Source: Acanthochlamys bracteata (Eukaryota > Streptophyta > Magnoliopsida > Pandanales > Velloziaceae). From it: a DNA stretch of 64,000 nucleotides. Each line of letters opens with the position of its first letter. Positions within the stretch are counted from its first letter, which is position 1. The position numbers and the translations under genes were made by a program. Below are positions 53,043 through 64,000 of this stretch, one piece after another. The stretch covers positions 5,952,001-6,016,000 of the forward strand of contig CM034127.1 in NCBI GenBank assembly GCA_019914995.1, in the 5' to 3' direction. Under the pieces are notes generated by a model. That model searched no databases and was not told the DNA's origin. It was given only the letters and a program-made list of their open reading frames with translations.

Positions 53043-54056
53043 GGATTTGGAACTCGAAAATTTGATTTGATATTCGGATGATGAGCTCGCTGAACCTGAA
53101 ACACCCAACCGGCCGAAAAAAGAATACAACGAACGAAAAAGTTCAGGCAGAGAGAGAAATTCTACGACCAACACGCAGAACCCCAATTACAACCAATAAA
53201 AATAATTTTAAGAATGAAGTTGGCTCAATGACATGGTCTTTATGTGTAAAACCTGTTCAAATTGAGATTTAGGAATCGTTCGCGGTTGCTTATGAGATAA
53301 CTTTCACTATTCTATTTCATTTCATAATAAATTTTTTATAATAATATAAAATTTATTTAAAATTTTAAATAATAAAAAAATTTATATTATAAAATTTTAT
53401 TATTTTTTATTTTTATTAATTTTTAATAAAAATAAATTTTATTTTTTAAAATACGATAAAAATATATTATTTTTTAAAAAATTTTATTTTATAATGACTC
53501 TTAAATGTTTTTTTAGTGTTTAGGCTTTACATCTGGATTCTTGTGATAAATCGCTTTTTTTTAAAATTTTGAGAATATCTTTGAAATAGATCTTTTTTAA
53601 AATAAAATATATTTTTATTTTTTAAAAAAATAAGTTTTACTTTTTATTAAAAATATAATAAAATATTTTACTATATAGAATTTTTTTATATTTTCTAAAT
53701 TTTTAAATAAATTCTTTAAATATTTATAAAAATATATATTAGAAACATAAAATTAAAAATTAAAAAGTTGTTTTTGAAAAACGTTTTTCCAAACGTCTCC
53801 ATAAGAAGTACGTTTTTTTTAAAACATTGATTGTGTTTAAACTTAGTTACTAAAGGAAAGTTTACAAGTATTTAAAATAAAGAGTTTAAAAAAATTATTT
53901 TGAAATTTTTTTAAGCAATGAATTTATTTTTTCAACTAATATATATATATATATATTTAAAATTTTATTTATAACTTATAATTTTTTATACGGTTTAAAT
54001 CTAAACATATATATGCATATAAGAAAAAATTTTAAATGAGGACATTGTGAGCCAAA
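53043..54056. other. VPS33 5' flank with AT-rich MITE-like pieces
   Basis: The first about 230 bp upstream of the VPS33 ATG are of mixed composition and should contain its 5' UTR and promoter. From about 53275 to 53810 the DNA is made of A/T palindromic blocks with ends like AGGAATCGTTCGCGGTTGCT and CCAAACGTCTCC. These suggest one or two decayed copies of the AT-rich TIR family seen at 7503, 54122 and 60589. Confidence 0.45.
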
Positions 54057-54768
54057 TGTTAGTTAAATTTCGCAACTCTATGTGATATCATAATTCACAT
54101 ATAATATAACATGAAGATCTAGGGATGTTTGGGAGTGCTTATTGAAAAGTAGCTTTTCGAAAAGAAGTGATATTTTGGATATTTTTAAAAAACGAGCTCT
54201 ATTTTTTTTATTTCAAAAAAAATAACAAAAATAACTAATAAAAAATTTTACAACGTAAAATTTTCTGTACTATTAAAATTTTTTAAAAATTTTTTAGAAT
54301 ATTCTAGAATCTTTATTGTGAAGAGTGAAATGAAAAGTTGGTGGAGAAAAGCTCCCCAAATATGGCCCTAAGAACTCAAGAATTTTGACATAACTTAAAT
54401 AAGAGAAACGTACCTTAGTCCATAACGCTTATCTTCAATCAATTGTTTGCATTTAGAAAACTTGATTTCTCTCTCTTAATCTTTACTTGATTCTAAAATA
54501 ATACTTAAGTGATGAAATAGATAACAAAGATTTAGATGTTAATTGAGATAGAGAGAGTACTAAGTATTCATTTAGAATGTAGTTATAACCCACAACCATC
54601 ATAATATATAGTTGCTGTAATTTCTTTCAAATGAAGAGTTATTGTAATTTTTCACTATATAAAGTTATTATAACTTTCCACATAATTGATAGTTTTAATA
54701 ACTCTTTAACCAATAGGATTTTATCATTATATATTAAACCAAAGATTATACATGAGTCACATCCAACA
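54057..54768 (-). repeat. Copia LTR (3' LTR in element orientation), with MITE inside
   Basis: Starts TGTTAGTTAAATTTCGCAAC and ends ATGAGTCACATCCAACA on the + strand, so the TG...CA borders are intact. It is 712 bp. Without the 246-bp insert and its 3-bp duplication it is about 463 bp, the length of the other LTR. Confidence 0.9.
54122..54367. mobile_element. AT-rich MITE inserted in the LTR, 3-bp duplication CTA
   Basis: Ends GGGATGTTTGGGAG and, from the right, GGCCATATTTGGGGAG. CTA flanks both sides (54119-54121 and 54368-54370), and the other LTR has a single CTA at the matching site. The 3-bp duplication suggests PIF/Harbinger affinity. The core is palindromic A/T with no coding capacity. 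Confidence 0.85.
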
Positions 54769-55200
54769 TTCTCCTACTTGACTCATGTGTTATAATGTTC
54801 AACTTAATGGTTTAATAAAACTTAATGCGCAATAAATAAATGCTTTCGTTAATTGGTTGTAACATAATATCATTATTAAGTAAATACTACTATGAGTCAT
54901 GGCGGTTCTATATCATTAACTCGGCATAGTTCTTTCCATGTATTACAAAATCAGTCTTAAACTTAATAACACCTATAAATAAGAATTACCATAATGGTTC
55001 ACGTAATGTCTTTATAAAAGATAAATTCTATCATTTTTCCTATAAAATATTTATGTATATACTAATAAAAGATATATGATACATATAATAGAAACAATAC
55101 ATAAATGAGCTCGAATGTCAAATACGTAAACATTAAAAATTTTCAATAATGCCCATTCTTTCGACATTCTCAATAAATGTCTTTGGAGGCAATCCTTTAG
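54769..55200 (-). other. Copia 3' untranslated segment
   Basis: Non-coding internal part of the fossil element between the RNase H region and the 3' LTR. A short purine-rich stretch (AGTAGGAGAA on the minus strand) next to the LTR is in the place of the polypurine tract. Confidence 0.5.
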
Positions 55201-58200
55201 TTAATGGATCCGCAATCATTAGATTGGTGCTAACATGCTCAATTAACACTCTTTGTTTCTAAACTTTTTCTTTAACGGCAAGATATTTTAAATTCATATG
55301 TTGAGCACCCTTAGAATACTTGTCGTTCTTAGAGAAGAAAACTGCTGCAGAATTATTACAGTAAATTTTCAGCGATTTGTCAATACTGTCGACAACGCCA
55401 AGCGTAGAAATAAAATTCTACAGCCAATTAGCTTGGATTATGGCTTCAAAGCATGCCACAAATTCAGCTTCTATAGTGAAAATAGCAATGACAGACTGGT
55501 TCGTATTTTTCCATGATATTGCTCCTCCAACCAAAAGGACACATACCCAAATATGAATTTTCTAATATCAACACATCCAACAAAGTTTGAATCCGAAAAT
55601 CCGACAACCTCCAAATTGTCAGATCTTCTGTAAGTGAACATATGATCTTTCGTTCCTTGCAAGTTCTTAATACTTTCTTTGCAGCTCTCCAGTGATCATG
55701 TTATGGATTACTTTCATATCGGCCTAGCATTCCGACGGCAAAACTGATGTCGGGTTTAGTATAAGTCCGAGTATATATCAGGCTCCCAACAAGAGATGCA
55801 TAAGAAATTTTCATCATTTGTTTGCGTTCCAATTCATTTTCTGGACATTGCATAAGACTAAATTTGTCATCTTTTTGGATTGGAACAATATTTGCTGAGC
55901 AATTTTTCATTCCAAATCTCTCTGAAATTTTATTAACATATGCTTTATTAGACAACCCTAACAATCCTTATGATCGATTTCGATAAATTTTAATACCAAT
56001 CACAAAAGTTGTCTCTCTCATATCTTTCATTTCAAAGTTTTTAGAAAGAAATTTCTTAGTCTTATGTAACATACCAAAATTATTTGTAGCACATAAGATA
56101 TCATCAACATACAGAATTAGAAATATAAATTTGCTCCCACTGATCTTTGGATATACACATCGATTAACAGTGTTTTCTTTAAATACAAAAGAAAAGATAG
56201 TATCATTAAACTTGAGATACCATTATCGGGAAGCTTGCTTAAGTCCGTATATTAATTTTTTAAGTTTACATACCAACTTTTCTTTTTCTTCAACCAAAAA
56301 GCCTTCAGATTGACACATATATACTTCCTCATCCAAATTTCCATATAAGAAGACGGTTTTCACATTCATTTGATTTAGTTCTAAATCATAATGAGCTACT
56401 AAAACTATGATAATTCTAAATGAGTCCTTTTTTGAAACTGGAGAAAATGTTTTATTATAATCAATACCATTTTTTTAAGTAAAATTCTTAGTAACAAGTC
56501 TAGCTTTATATCATTCGATATTATCATTTGAGTCACGTTTGGTTTTAAAGACTCACTTGCACCCAATACACTTATGTCCTTCTGGCAATTCAACAAGTTC
56601 TCAAACTTTATTACGTTGCATACATTTAACTCATCAGTTATGGCATCTATCCATTCAGAACTATTAGCACCATCAATGGCCTGTGAAAATGAAACTGGAT
56701 CATCATTAATGCCTAAGTCAAAATTTGACTCTTGTAAATAAACCACATAATCGTTCGAAATAGCAGATTTTTTTTGTGGTTGAGATCCTCTTAATGCTAT
56801 TTCTTTTGGCTCATTTACAATAGATTCATCGAGATTGATGTCATTTGGAGGAGTTTCACTTATTTGTTGTTCTTGTACACTATTAAACCGTTCTACAGCC
56901 GTAAACAATAATTTTATAAGAAGTTTGAGGTAAAGAAATTTATTCCCTAACTTTTTTAATTTCCACTTTGAGTGGTTTTTCACTCCCACTGATTTCACCA
57001 TTTTCAGTGAATCTAGCATTTCTAGTTTCAACAATTCTTGTATTATAATTAAAACAATAAAATGTATACTCTTTTGATTTTTCTGGATAACCAATGAATA
57101 ATCCACTGATTGTTCTTGCATCCAGTTTTCTTTCATTTGGATTATAAATTTTTATCTCCGCTGGACAACCCCATACATGTAGATGCCTTAAACTAGGTTT
57201 CTTTTCTGTCCACAGTTCAAAAGGAGTTTTTGAAACTGCCTTACTAGTAACACTGTTTAACAGATACGTGGCAATTTTTAAAGCATGCATCCACAATAAT
57301 TTAGGTAAAGATGAATTACTTAACATACTTCTAACCATATCCATTAGAGTACGATTACGTCTTTCTGCTACACCATTTTATTGTGGTGTGCCTAACATTG
57401 TGTATTGAGCACACATGTCATGTCTTTCAAGAAATTTAGCAAATGGATTTGGATATTGTCCCGTTTCATCATACTTTCCGTAATATTCACCACTTCTATC
57501 AGATCTGATAATTTTTACCTTTCTATCTAACTGTCTTTCAACTTTAATAATAAATACCTCTAAGATATTTATTGCATGAGTTTTTTCATTTAACAGATAG
57601 ATATAACCATAACGTGAAAAATCATCAATAAAGGTGATAAAATACTTTTCTCCACTAAAAAATAAAATATCAAAAGGTTCAGAAATATCAGTATGTATAA
57701 TCTCAATAAGCTGTGTACTTTTTTTGTCTCATTTTTTTGTGTGTTTAGTTTGTTTTTCTTTAATACAATCCACACACATATCAACATCGGTAAAATCTAA
57801 ATTCGGAAGAATTTCATTTTTTCCAATCTTTTTAATCTTGATTTGGATATGTGACCCAAACGTTTATGCCACAAGTAAGCTGAATATTCATTCACTAAAT
57901 CTTGTTTAGTGCCAACATCATAATGTAAGGTTAAAAGTATTTTAGCGAAGGAATTATCAAGTTTTAACTTGTATAAACCATCACATAAGACACCAGAACC
58001 AATAATATTATTTTTTTTAAACAAACTGACATATCTATTTCCAAATTTAAAAGAGTATCCATGAACGTCAAATTTTGACAAAAAAATTAAATTGCGGGAA
58101 ATAAAAGGTACATAAAGTAAATTCATATGGTTTCAACTGAAACTTTGACTCGATTCTCCATAAAAATAAATTTCTCATTTTGATTTGTGATTCGGGTCAT

Positions 58201-59986
58201 AATGAATCCCTGCATCGTATTTGAAACATGAGCGGTACATGTAGAATCAATCCACTAAGTATTATAAGAAACTTTAACTAAATTTGATTCGAAACATACA
58301 CAAGCATAATGCTTACCTTCTTTTTGAACCAAGTCTTATGCTTCAGGCAATCTTTCTGATAGTGGCAATGTTTCTTACAGAACCGACACTTGTCATCTTT
58401 ACATTCCTTCTTATGAATTGAAGCAGAATACCTATTTATATTAAATGGTCATTGAGCTTCTTTTCCATTCTTTCTTTCAGCTTTCTTTTCAGCTTTTTGA
58501 TGCTTAATGAAATGAACGGAATGAGTTTTCAAATTCTTAAGTCTTGTCTCCTCTTGCACAAGTATACTGTGTAATTACTCATATTTCATTTGTCCTTCAT
58601 AGTATTAGAGTTCATTTGGAATGTACCATATTCAGGAGGTAAGGAATTAATAATAAACTGTACAAGAAAATTGTCATCTACATTCATTCCCAAGGACTTT
58701 AATCTTGCTGCAATATTTGACGTTTCAATAGCATGCTCATGCATACTACGAGATTTATCAAATTTTATGGTGGTCAATATACCCATAAGTGTCCCAGCAA
58801 ATGACTTATCAGCTGTTTGGAAACGCTCTTCCACAAACTTCATAAATTCCTTAGCACTTTCAGTATTAGAAAGAGTTGATTTAATATTCTTTGCAACAGT
58901 CATTCGCATAAATTTTAAATTTAATCTGTTTGATCTTTCCCAAATACTATGGAAAGATTTTTCTTCATCGTTGCTGTCATTAGTAAGAGCAACGGGTTTC
59001 TCAGTTAATAGTGCTAAATTAAGATCCAGCACACCTAAGTAAAACTGAACTTGTTCACACCAATCAAAGAAATTAAGTCCGTTGAACAGTGATACAGACG
59101 TACCATATGAATGCAAAGAAATAAGAATAGATGCTGCAAAATTAATAAATACTCGCAAATTAATACTTTGACTTTCAAATTTTTAAAACATAATCTGATT
59201 CAAACAAATTTAATCAATAAATGTATATCAAGGTTCTCCTTTGGGTGAAGCAACGACATACAACATAAACAATAATGATCCTTAAATAAAATTTTAACTT
59301 AATTTGATAATTAAATATATTCAAATTAGATATGTTTGCTATCTTTGAATATACAAAATAAATCTAATAAAATATATAAATTACCACATCATGTTTATGA
59401 AATATAAGAACTACTAATTAATCTTTGGGTGATTCTAAATATCTTAAACTTCAATTATTCATAAAATAAAATATTTAATATAATGTCATATCAATTATAA
59501 ACATCGCATATTTATGGATAATTGAACATATAGAATATATAATTTGAAATTCACGACAGCTTATAATTTGGCCACTTTGGTGATTAACAAACTATTATAA
59601 TATAAATTCAAATTAACTTACAAATTATATAATTTGAAATTTGCAAAATTTGCGATTTGACCACTTTGGTAACTAACAAATCATCATAATACAAACTCAA
59701 ATTAGCATAAATTCAATAGTTGTAAGAAAATAATTTATACATATATGATATAAATTCTTTTATGCAATATATCACATAAATCACCATATAATAGCATACA
59801 ATTCATGATGCTAATAATTTAATTGACGAACTTTATACATATTTGATAAAAGTATGCAGAAAATTTTTATTTATAAATACCAACAACAGCGAAAAACATA
59901 AACTCCCAAAATAAATAATTTGAGGATTTTCAAAATCAAGAGAGAAATGAAATCTTTAATGAAAAATTATCGATTTCTAAAACCTT

Positions 59987-59999
59987 GGCTCTGATACCA
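59987..59999 (-). other. Primer binding site, initiator tRNA-Met type
   Basis: On the minus strand TGGTATCAGAGCC follows a few bases after the LTR. This is complementary to the 3' end of plant initiator tRNA-Met and is the usual primer site of plant Copia elements. Confidence 0.9.
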
Positions 60000-60001
60000 C
60001 A

Positions 60002-60465
60002 TGATAATTAAATTTCGTAAATCTATGTGATATCATAATTCACATAGAACATAATACGAAGATCTAAAAACTCAATAATTTTTACATAACTTAAATAAGA
60101 GAAACATACATTGGTCTATAACGCTTATATTCAATCAATTGTTTGCCTTTAAAAAACTTGATTTCTCCCTCTTGATCTTTACTTGATTCTAAAGCAATAT
60201 TTAAGTGATGGAATAAATAACAAAACTTTAGATGTTAATTGAGATAGAGAGAGGACCAAGCATTTATTTAGAAAGGTATTTATAACCCACAACCATCATA
60301 GTGGGTAGTTATTATAATTTCTCTCAAGTGGAGAGTTATTGTAACTTTTCACTATATAGAGTTGTTATAATTTTTCACATAATGGATAGTTTTAATAACT
60401 CTTTAATCAATATAATTTTATCATTATACATTAAACCAAATATTATACATGAGCCACATCCAACA
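60002..60465 (-). repeat. Copia LTR (5' LTR in element orientation)
   Basis: Starts TGATAATTAAATTTCGTAAA and ends ATGAGCCACATCCAACA on the + strand; 464 bp. It lacks the MITE found in its partner and so records the pre-insertion site. Confidence 0.9.
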
Positions 60466-60588
60466 CTAAACGTCCGCTGAACAGGCCATAAGAATTTGAA
60501 AATTTTTTATCTCGCGAAGTATTCACCTATTTCATATTCTTCATTTTGTATCAATTTAAGTTTTCAAAAATCATAAGATATCTTATTA

Positions 60589-60829
60589 GGAAGCGTTTGA
60601 AAGTCTTTTTAAAATAGAATTTTTTTAAAATAAAAAATATTTTATTCTATTTTAAAAAAATAAATTCTATTTTTTATCTCAAAAAATAATAAACATAAAT
60701 AATAATAAAATTTTGTTTATATTTTCTAAATTTTAAATAAATTTAATAAAATATTATATAAATTTTATTTAAAAATATGAAAAAACTAAAATTATTAGAA
60801 TAAAGTGAAACACACTTCGAAACAGCTCC
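60589..60829. mobile_element. AT-rich TIR element, same family as 7503 and 54122
   Basis: The left end GGAAGCGTTTGAAAG and the reverse-complemented right end GGAGCTGTTTCGAAG frame a 240-bp core of poly-A/poly-T palindromes (TTTTAAAATA, TATTTTAAAAA). The left flank is TTA and the right flank TTC, an imperfect 3-bp duplication. Confidence 0.55.
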
Positions 60830-63800
60830 TTCTATGATTTCAACACTGGGCTCTAATTTAAAAAAGCTCCATTTAATTCTTCATTTTTAGATGTTCGAAG
60901 TTCTACTTGTTGGTATTTTTTATGCTAGAGGCACTACACCAATGTTCGATATTTAGAAGATGTTTTTTTATGTATTTTTTCAATTTGATCATATAAATAA
61001 ATTTTATTTCATAAAATTATATATATATATATATAAACTTTACTTACTTGTTAAATAAAAATACATATTTATTTTCTTAAAAAAAACTCTAACATAATTT
61101 TTTCTAAAAGAAATTATTTTAGGAATCTTGGAAATCGACTTAGAACTGAAACATTATTAATTGATATTGTCAAATTTAATCGTCCACAGCCATGCCATGT
61201 TCAAAACATTTATCCTCTCTATCAGAAAGAATGAATAGCTGCATGTTAACGTTAATAATTAATGAGTTTTAATTTCTTCAAATTTGAGATGATTACATGT
61301 GGGGTACTTATACGGATTGCAATAGTATTTTTTATTTGCAATCATTCTAAACTTAATCAAAGCGTTCTATTAAGGCCTACTGATGAGGTGCTACTCGACT
61401 CAAGGGCTGTGTTTTACTTACCGCCCGAACTTCATTTTTTTTTCAAACTTACATTTATAAGTTTTAATAAATTTTTTCTATTATTTTTTTCAAATTTAAT
61501 TTAAAACTTGTTTTTATACAAAGTTAATATAAAAATCTATGTTTATTAAATATGTAAGAAATTTATTTAATTTTTTAATTCACTTTCAAAAAAAATAAGT
61601 TCACCTCAAAATAAACACACCTCAAATATGAGTTCAACATACAAAAAATAGCTACAGCAAAAGAGGCCCAACTAGATTGGGCGGAGTTGTCAGAAAGCCC
61701 ATTGGAGCCTAGTGTCTTGGTGTGTTACGAGCGCATGCTACCCGAGACCTGAAACATTCCGCATCCACTGCTCATGGGCTCAATCAGGTGCAATTTTCTC
61801 GCGAATGGCTCAGCACTTACCGCTGATACAAATGCCAAGGAGCAGTTGGTCACACTTGTCGTCCCGTCTCATGCAGGGGAACCTGATGCTGCTGTCGCTG
61901 ATCATCTGCCTACGACTAGCACTAGCACTTCGAGCAACCACGAGCCAGACCTTGGCATTAGCATCTAAGCACACTCTCATCATCCTGGTCTCCCTTTCCG
62001 CTCTAGCATACTAAAAAGTAATACTCCTACATATTCCCAAGTACTGCTAGTGCCAACCATCCGGCAGGCAGCACCATCTTTCTTGTTGAGTGCTGGCACC
62101 AAGAATGCGCACTGTCTCTTCTTGCTGCATGTCTATGTATAGAGAAACCATGTAAGACAGCAGAAGATGAACGAAAAAATCCAAGTATTTTCTTAGTTCA
62201 GCTTAGATTTACCTGTTTTGCTCGTTTCATCCTTCTGCTCTTGCACTGCCAACTCCTTATCCGTAACATGGTAACGCAGTCCAAGTGATAGTTAGCACCT
62301 TTTGTATTTAAGGATACATGTAACTGAACGAACCCTTTAAAGATAAATATGTACTACGCGGCAAAAAGATGCTAGCGGAGAAGAGGTAATTATCCTTTTA
62401 GACATATGGGTGAATAGCACGAAACTTCTCTTTATTAAGATAAACTTGTAGGTCAAGTTCGTAGGGATTTTTGTAGCCGATGGGTTATTCTTATAACCCA
62501 TTCAAACCTTTATAGTAAAAAATTTTTAAATAGGGAAATAATTAGTGTATGAATTTTCTATATATACCCACTTCTTTGTTAGCTCTTGTGTGTTCTATTA
62601 TTTCTACCATTTCTTCTTGCTATTTATTTTATTTAAATAGATTTTCTCATCATTCTTAATATAAACTCCCAATAATCACTTTAAAAATTTATTATTAATT
62701 GAAGTTCACGCTTCATCTCCTACTATATCATGAATGGGTTAACCATGAACTGGCATGTTAGATGATGCATCATGCAGCAGCCACTCCATCATGCGCCCAA
62801 GCAATTCCCAACAGAGGGAGGGCATCATGCCAACAACTACAGGTCTTACGTCTATGTTAGATGATAAGATCGTGCATGTTGAAATAACATTTCCCACCAT
62901 GATGATTCTGTTTATGGCTAGCTGCGTACGTACTGATTCATATAGAAAAGAGAAGAATCATTAATTCGCCAAACAGAAAGTTACTAAAAATTTCAATTGC
63001 AAGCGACCGCAGTTTCTTTGTAAATCTAATTAAATCTTTCACTTTCACAGTAGAGGTGAAAAAATCCACCTTAAAGAACACAATGATAGCTAGCGGTAAA
63101 AACTTGCTGAGATGAGAGACCTTTGAGCTAAAAGTTCGACGTATGGAGTAATCGAAGTTGTTTACCATGCTTTGGTTCAAATTCAAAGACATTGAAAAAC
63201 AAAAATTTCTCTGGTTAATTTCTAGTTTTGCTTCTAGCTTCTTCATTTTGTCCACTATTTTGTGTGTTGAGTGTTTTGCAAAGAAGACAAAACTAAGAAG
63301 GTTCAAGTTTGAACTAAATACAAAGATCAATCCGCCAACAAATTCATTACATTGTTAGATAAAATTCAACGCTTAAGAAAGAGAAAGAGAAAACATAAGA
63401 AAAGAATCTAAAATATCGACGAGATCACAACTAACGCCTATAGCCCACTTGCTCCCCCCAAAGGTCAATTTACACACGGCGGCGGCGGTTTGCGGCCGCC
63501 GGTTGCTTACAACTCTTATGCATCCACTTGATGTTGCTATCTTTTAAAGTAAATTAGAATGAGTAGTTTGAATGCCCTTATCCGAAGAAATTCAAAAGAA
63601 AAAAAAGGAATTATTTTTGTTAGAGAATGTAATTATTGAAGATTATATCAGCAAGAAAGCTATGTATGTACGTACGAACACTTATACAACTAGATTCATT
63701 TGAATATTCAAAAAAATCAACTTGCTACTTATCAGCAGTCCATTAATTGGGTCATCACTAATTATCAACTTGCTACTTTCAACAATCAAGAACATATTTA

Positions 63801-64000
63801 TATATTTGGTTGATTTTCACTTAAGTTAGTGTGTATATTAAAATAGTTAAACAACAATTAGAGATGATTGCATTTGAAGGCCAGAACACAATTTTTCGCA
63901 AGAGAAGAAAATTTGCATTGCCCTTCTTCAGTTGAGAACGTTGACATTTGACCTACTATATGGGGTCATAGCTGCGCGTGGAACCTGACGCGCGACCAAC
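60830..64000. other. Repeat-rich tail without supported gene
   Basis: AT-rich DNA with a (TA)n run at about 61020-61036. A GC-richer patch at 61660-62290 has a short frame (61774-61968) rich in Ser/Thr; it may be a fragment of an old mobile element, but no motif supports this. A small GC-rich knot at 63476-63500 (GGCGGCGGCGGTTTGCGGCC) is also present. The frames at 62755-62964 and 62938-63330 show no recognisable domain. Confidence 0.45.

Larger units (their letters stand above)
54057..60465 (-). mobile_element. Copia-type LTR retrotransposon, broken
   Basis: A fossil of about 6.4 kb in minus orientation: LTRs at 54057-54768 and 60002-60465, primer site beside the right LTR, then gag (about 58590-59160), zinc-knuckle region (about 58300-58450), integrase (about 57300-58130), reverse transcriptase (about 55700-56700) and RNase H (about 55200-55680). 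The order integrase before reverse transcriptase defines Copia. The coding region is broken, with breaks on the order of ten. CCAAA and CTAAA at the outer edges may be the degraded 5-bp target duplication. The LTRs differ at roughly 12% of sites by eye (MITE excluded), suggesting an insertion some millions of years old. Confidence 0.9.

Noticed and set aside
58590-59042. Plus-strand 150-residue open frame
   Set aside because: It is the antisense shadow of the Copia gag region.
1-64000. CRISPR arrays, bacterial operons, riboswitches
   Set aside because: The window is plant nuclear DNA with spliced genes; no regularly spaced short repeats or bacterial signals were seen.

Overview
This window is nuclear DNA of a flowering plant. 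It is AT-rich, the genes are split into many short exons with GT...AG introns of 80 bp to almost 4 kb, and intact plant proteins alternate with plant-type transposons: a Copia LTR element with an initiator-tRNA-Met primer site, Tourist/Harbinger-like and hAT-like TIR elements, and SINE relics. The species cannot be fixed from the sequence.

Layout. (1) About 1-6.6 kb, + strand: the last eight exons of a gene whose start lies outside the window. Its spliced product joins the C-terminal lobe of a degenerate phosphoglycerate kinase to a complete tRNA (guanine-N7) methyltransferase (TrmB) domain. (2) About 7.5-10.3 kb: a small AT-rich TIR element, a 148-bp tandem duplication and a hAT-like element with an 8-bp target duplication. 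(3) 10.7-11.6 kb, - strand: a decayed intron-containing copy of the plant Rab5-type GTPase ARA6/RABF1. (4) 13.2-13.5 kb: a Tourist-like MITE with TTA duplications; a SINE relic lies nearby. (5) 15.85-35.0 kb, - strand: complete VPS54 (GARP tether), 18 coding exons, 990 residues, with a nested pair of transposons in one intron. (6) 36.15-53.04 kb, - strand: complete VPS33 (HOPS/CORVET SM protein), 22 coding exons, 594 residues, with one inferred GC-AG intron. (7) 54.06-60.47 kb: a broken Copia element on the - strand. Its left LTR carries a 246-bp MITE that the right LTR lacks, so the paired LTR shows the empty site. (8) 60.5-64 kb: AT-rich repeats and short GC-richer fragments, with no gene I can support.

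Functional links. The two intact - strand genes both act in membrane tethering. VPS54 belongs to GARP (endosome to trans-Golgi). VPS33 is the SNARE-binding core of HOPS/CORVET (endosome and vacuole fusion), and CORVET is a Rab5 effector. The Rab relic is of the Rab5 class. They have separate start and stop regions about 1.15 kb apart, so the sequence shows neighbourhood, not co-transcription. Exon borders below were placed by reading splice sites and keeping the frame; every coding sum is a multiple of three.
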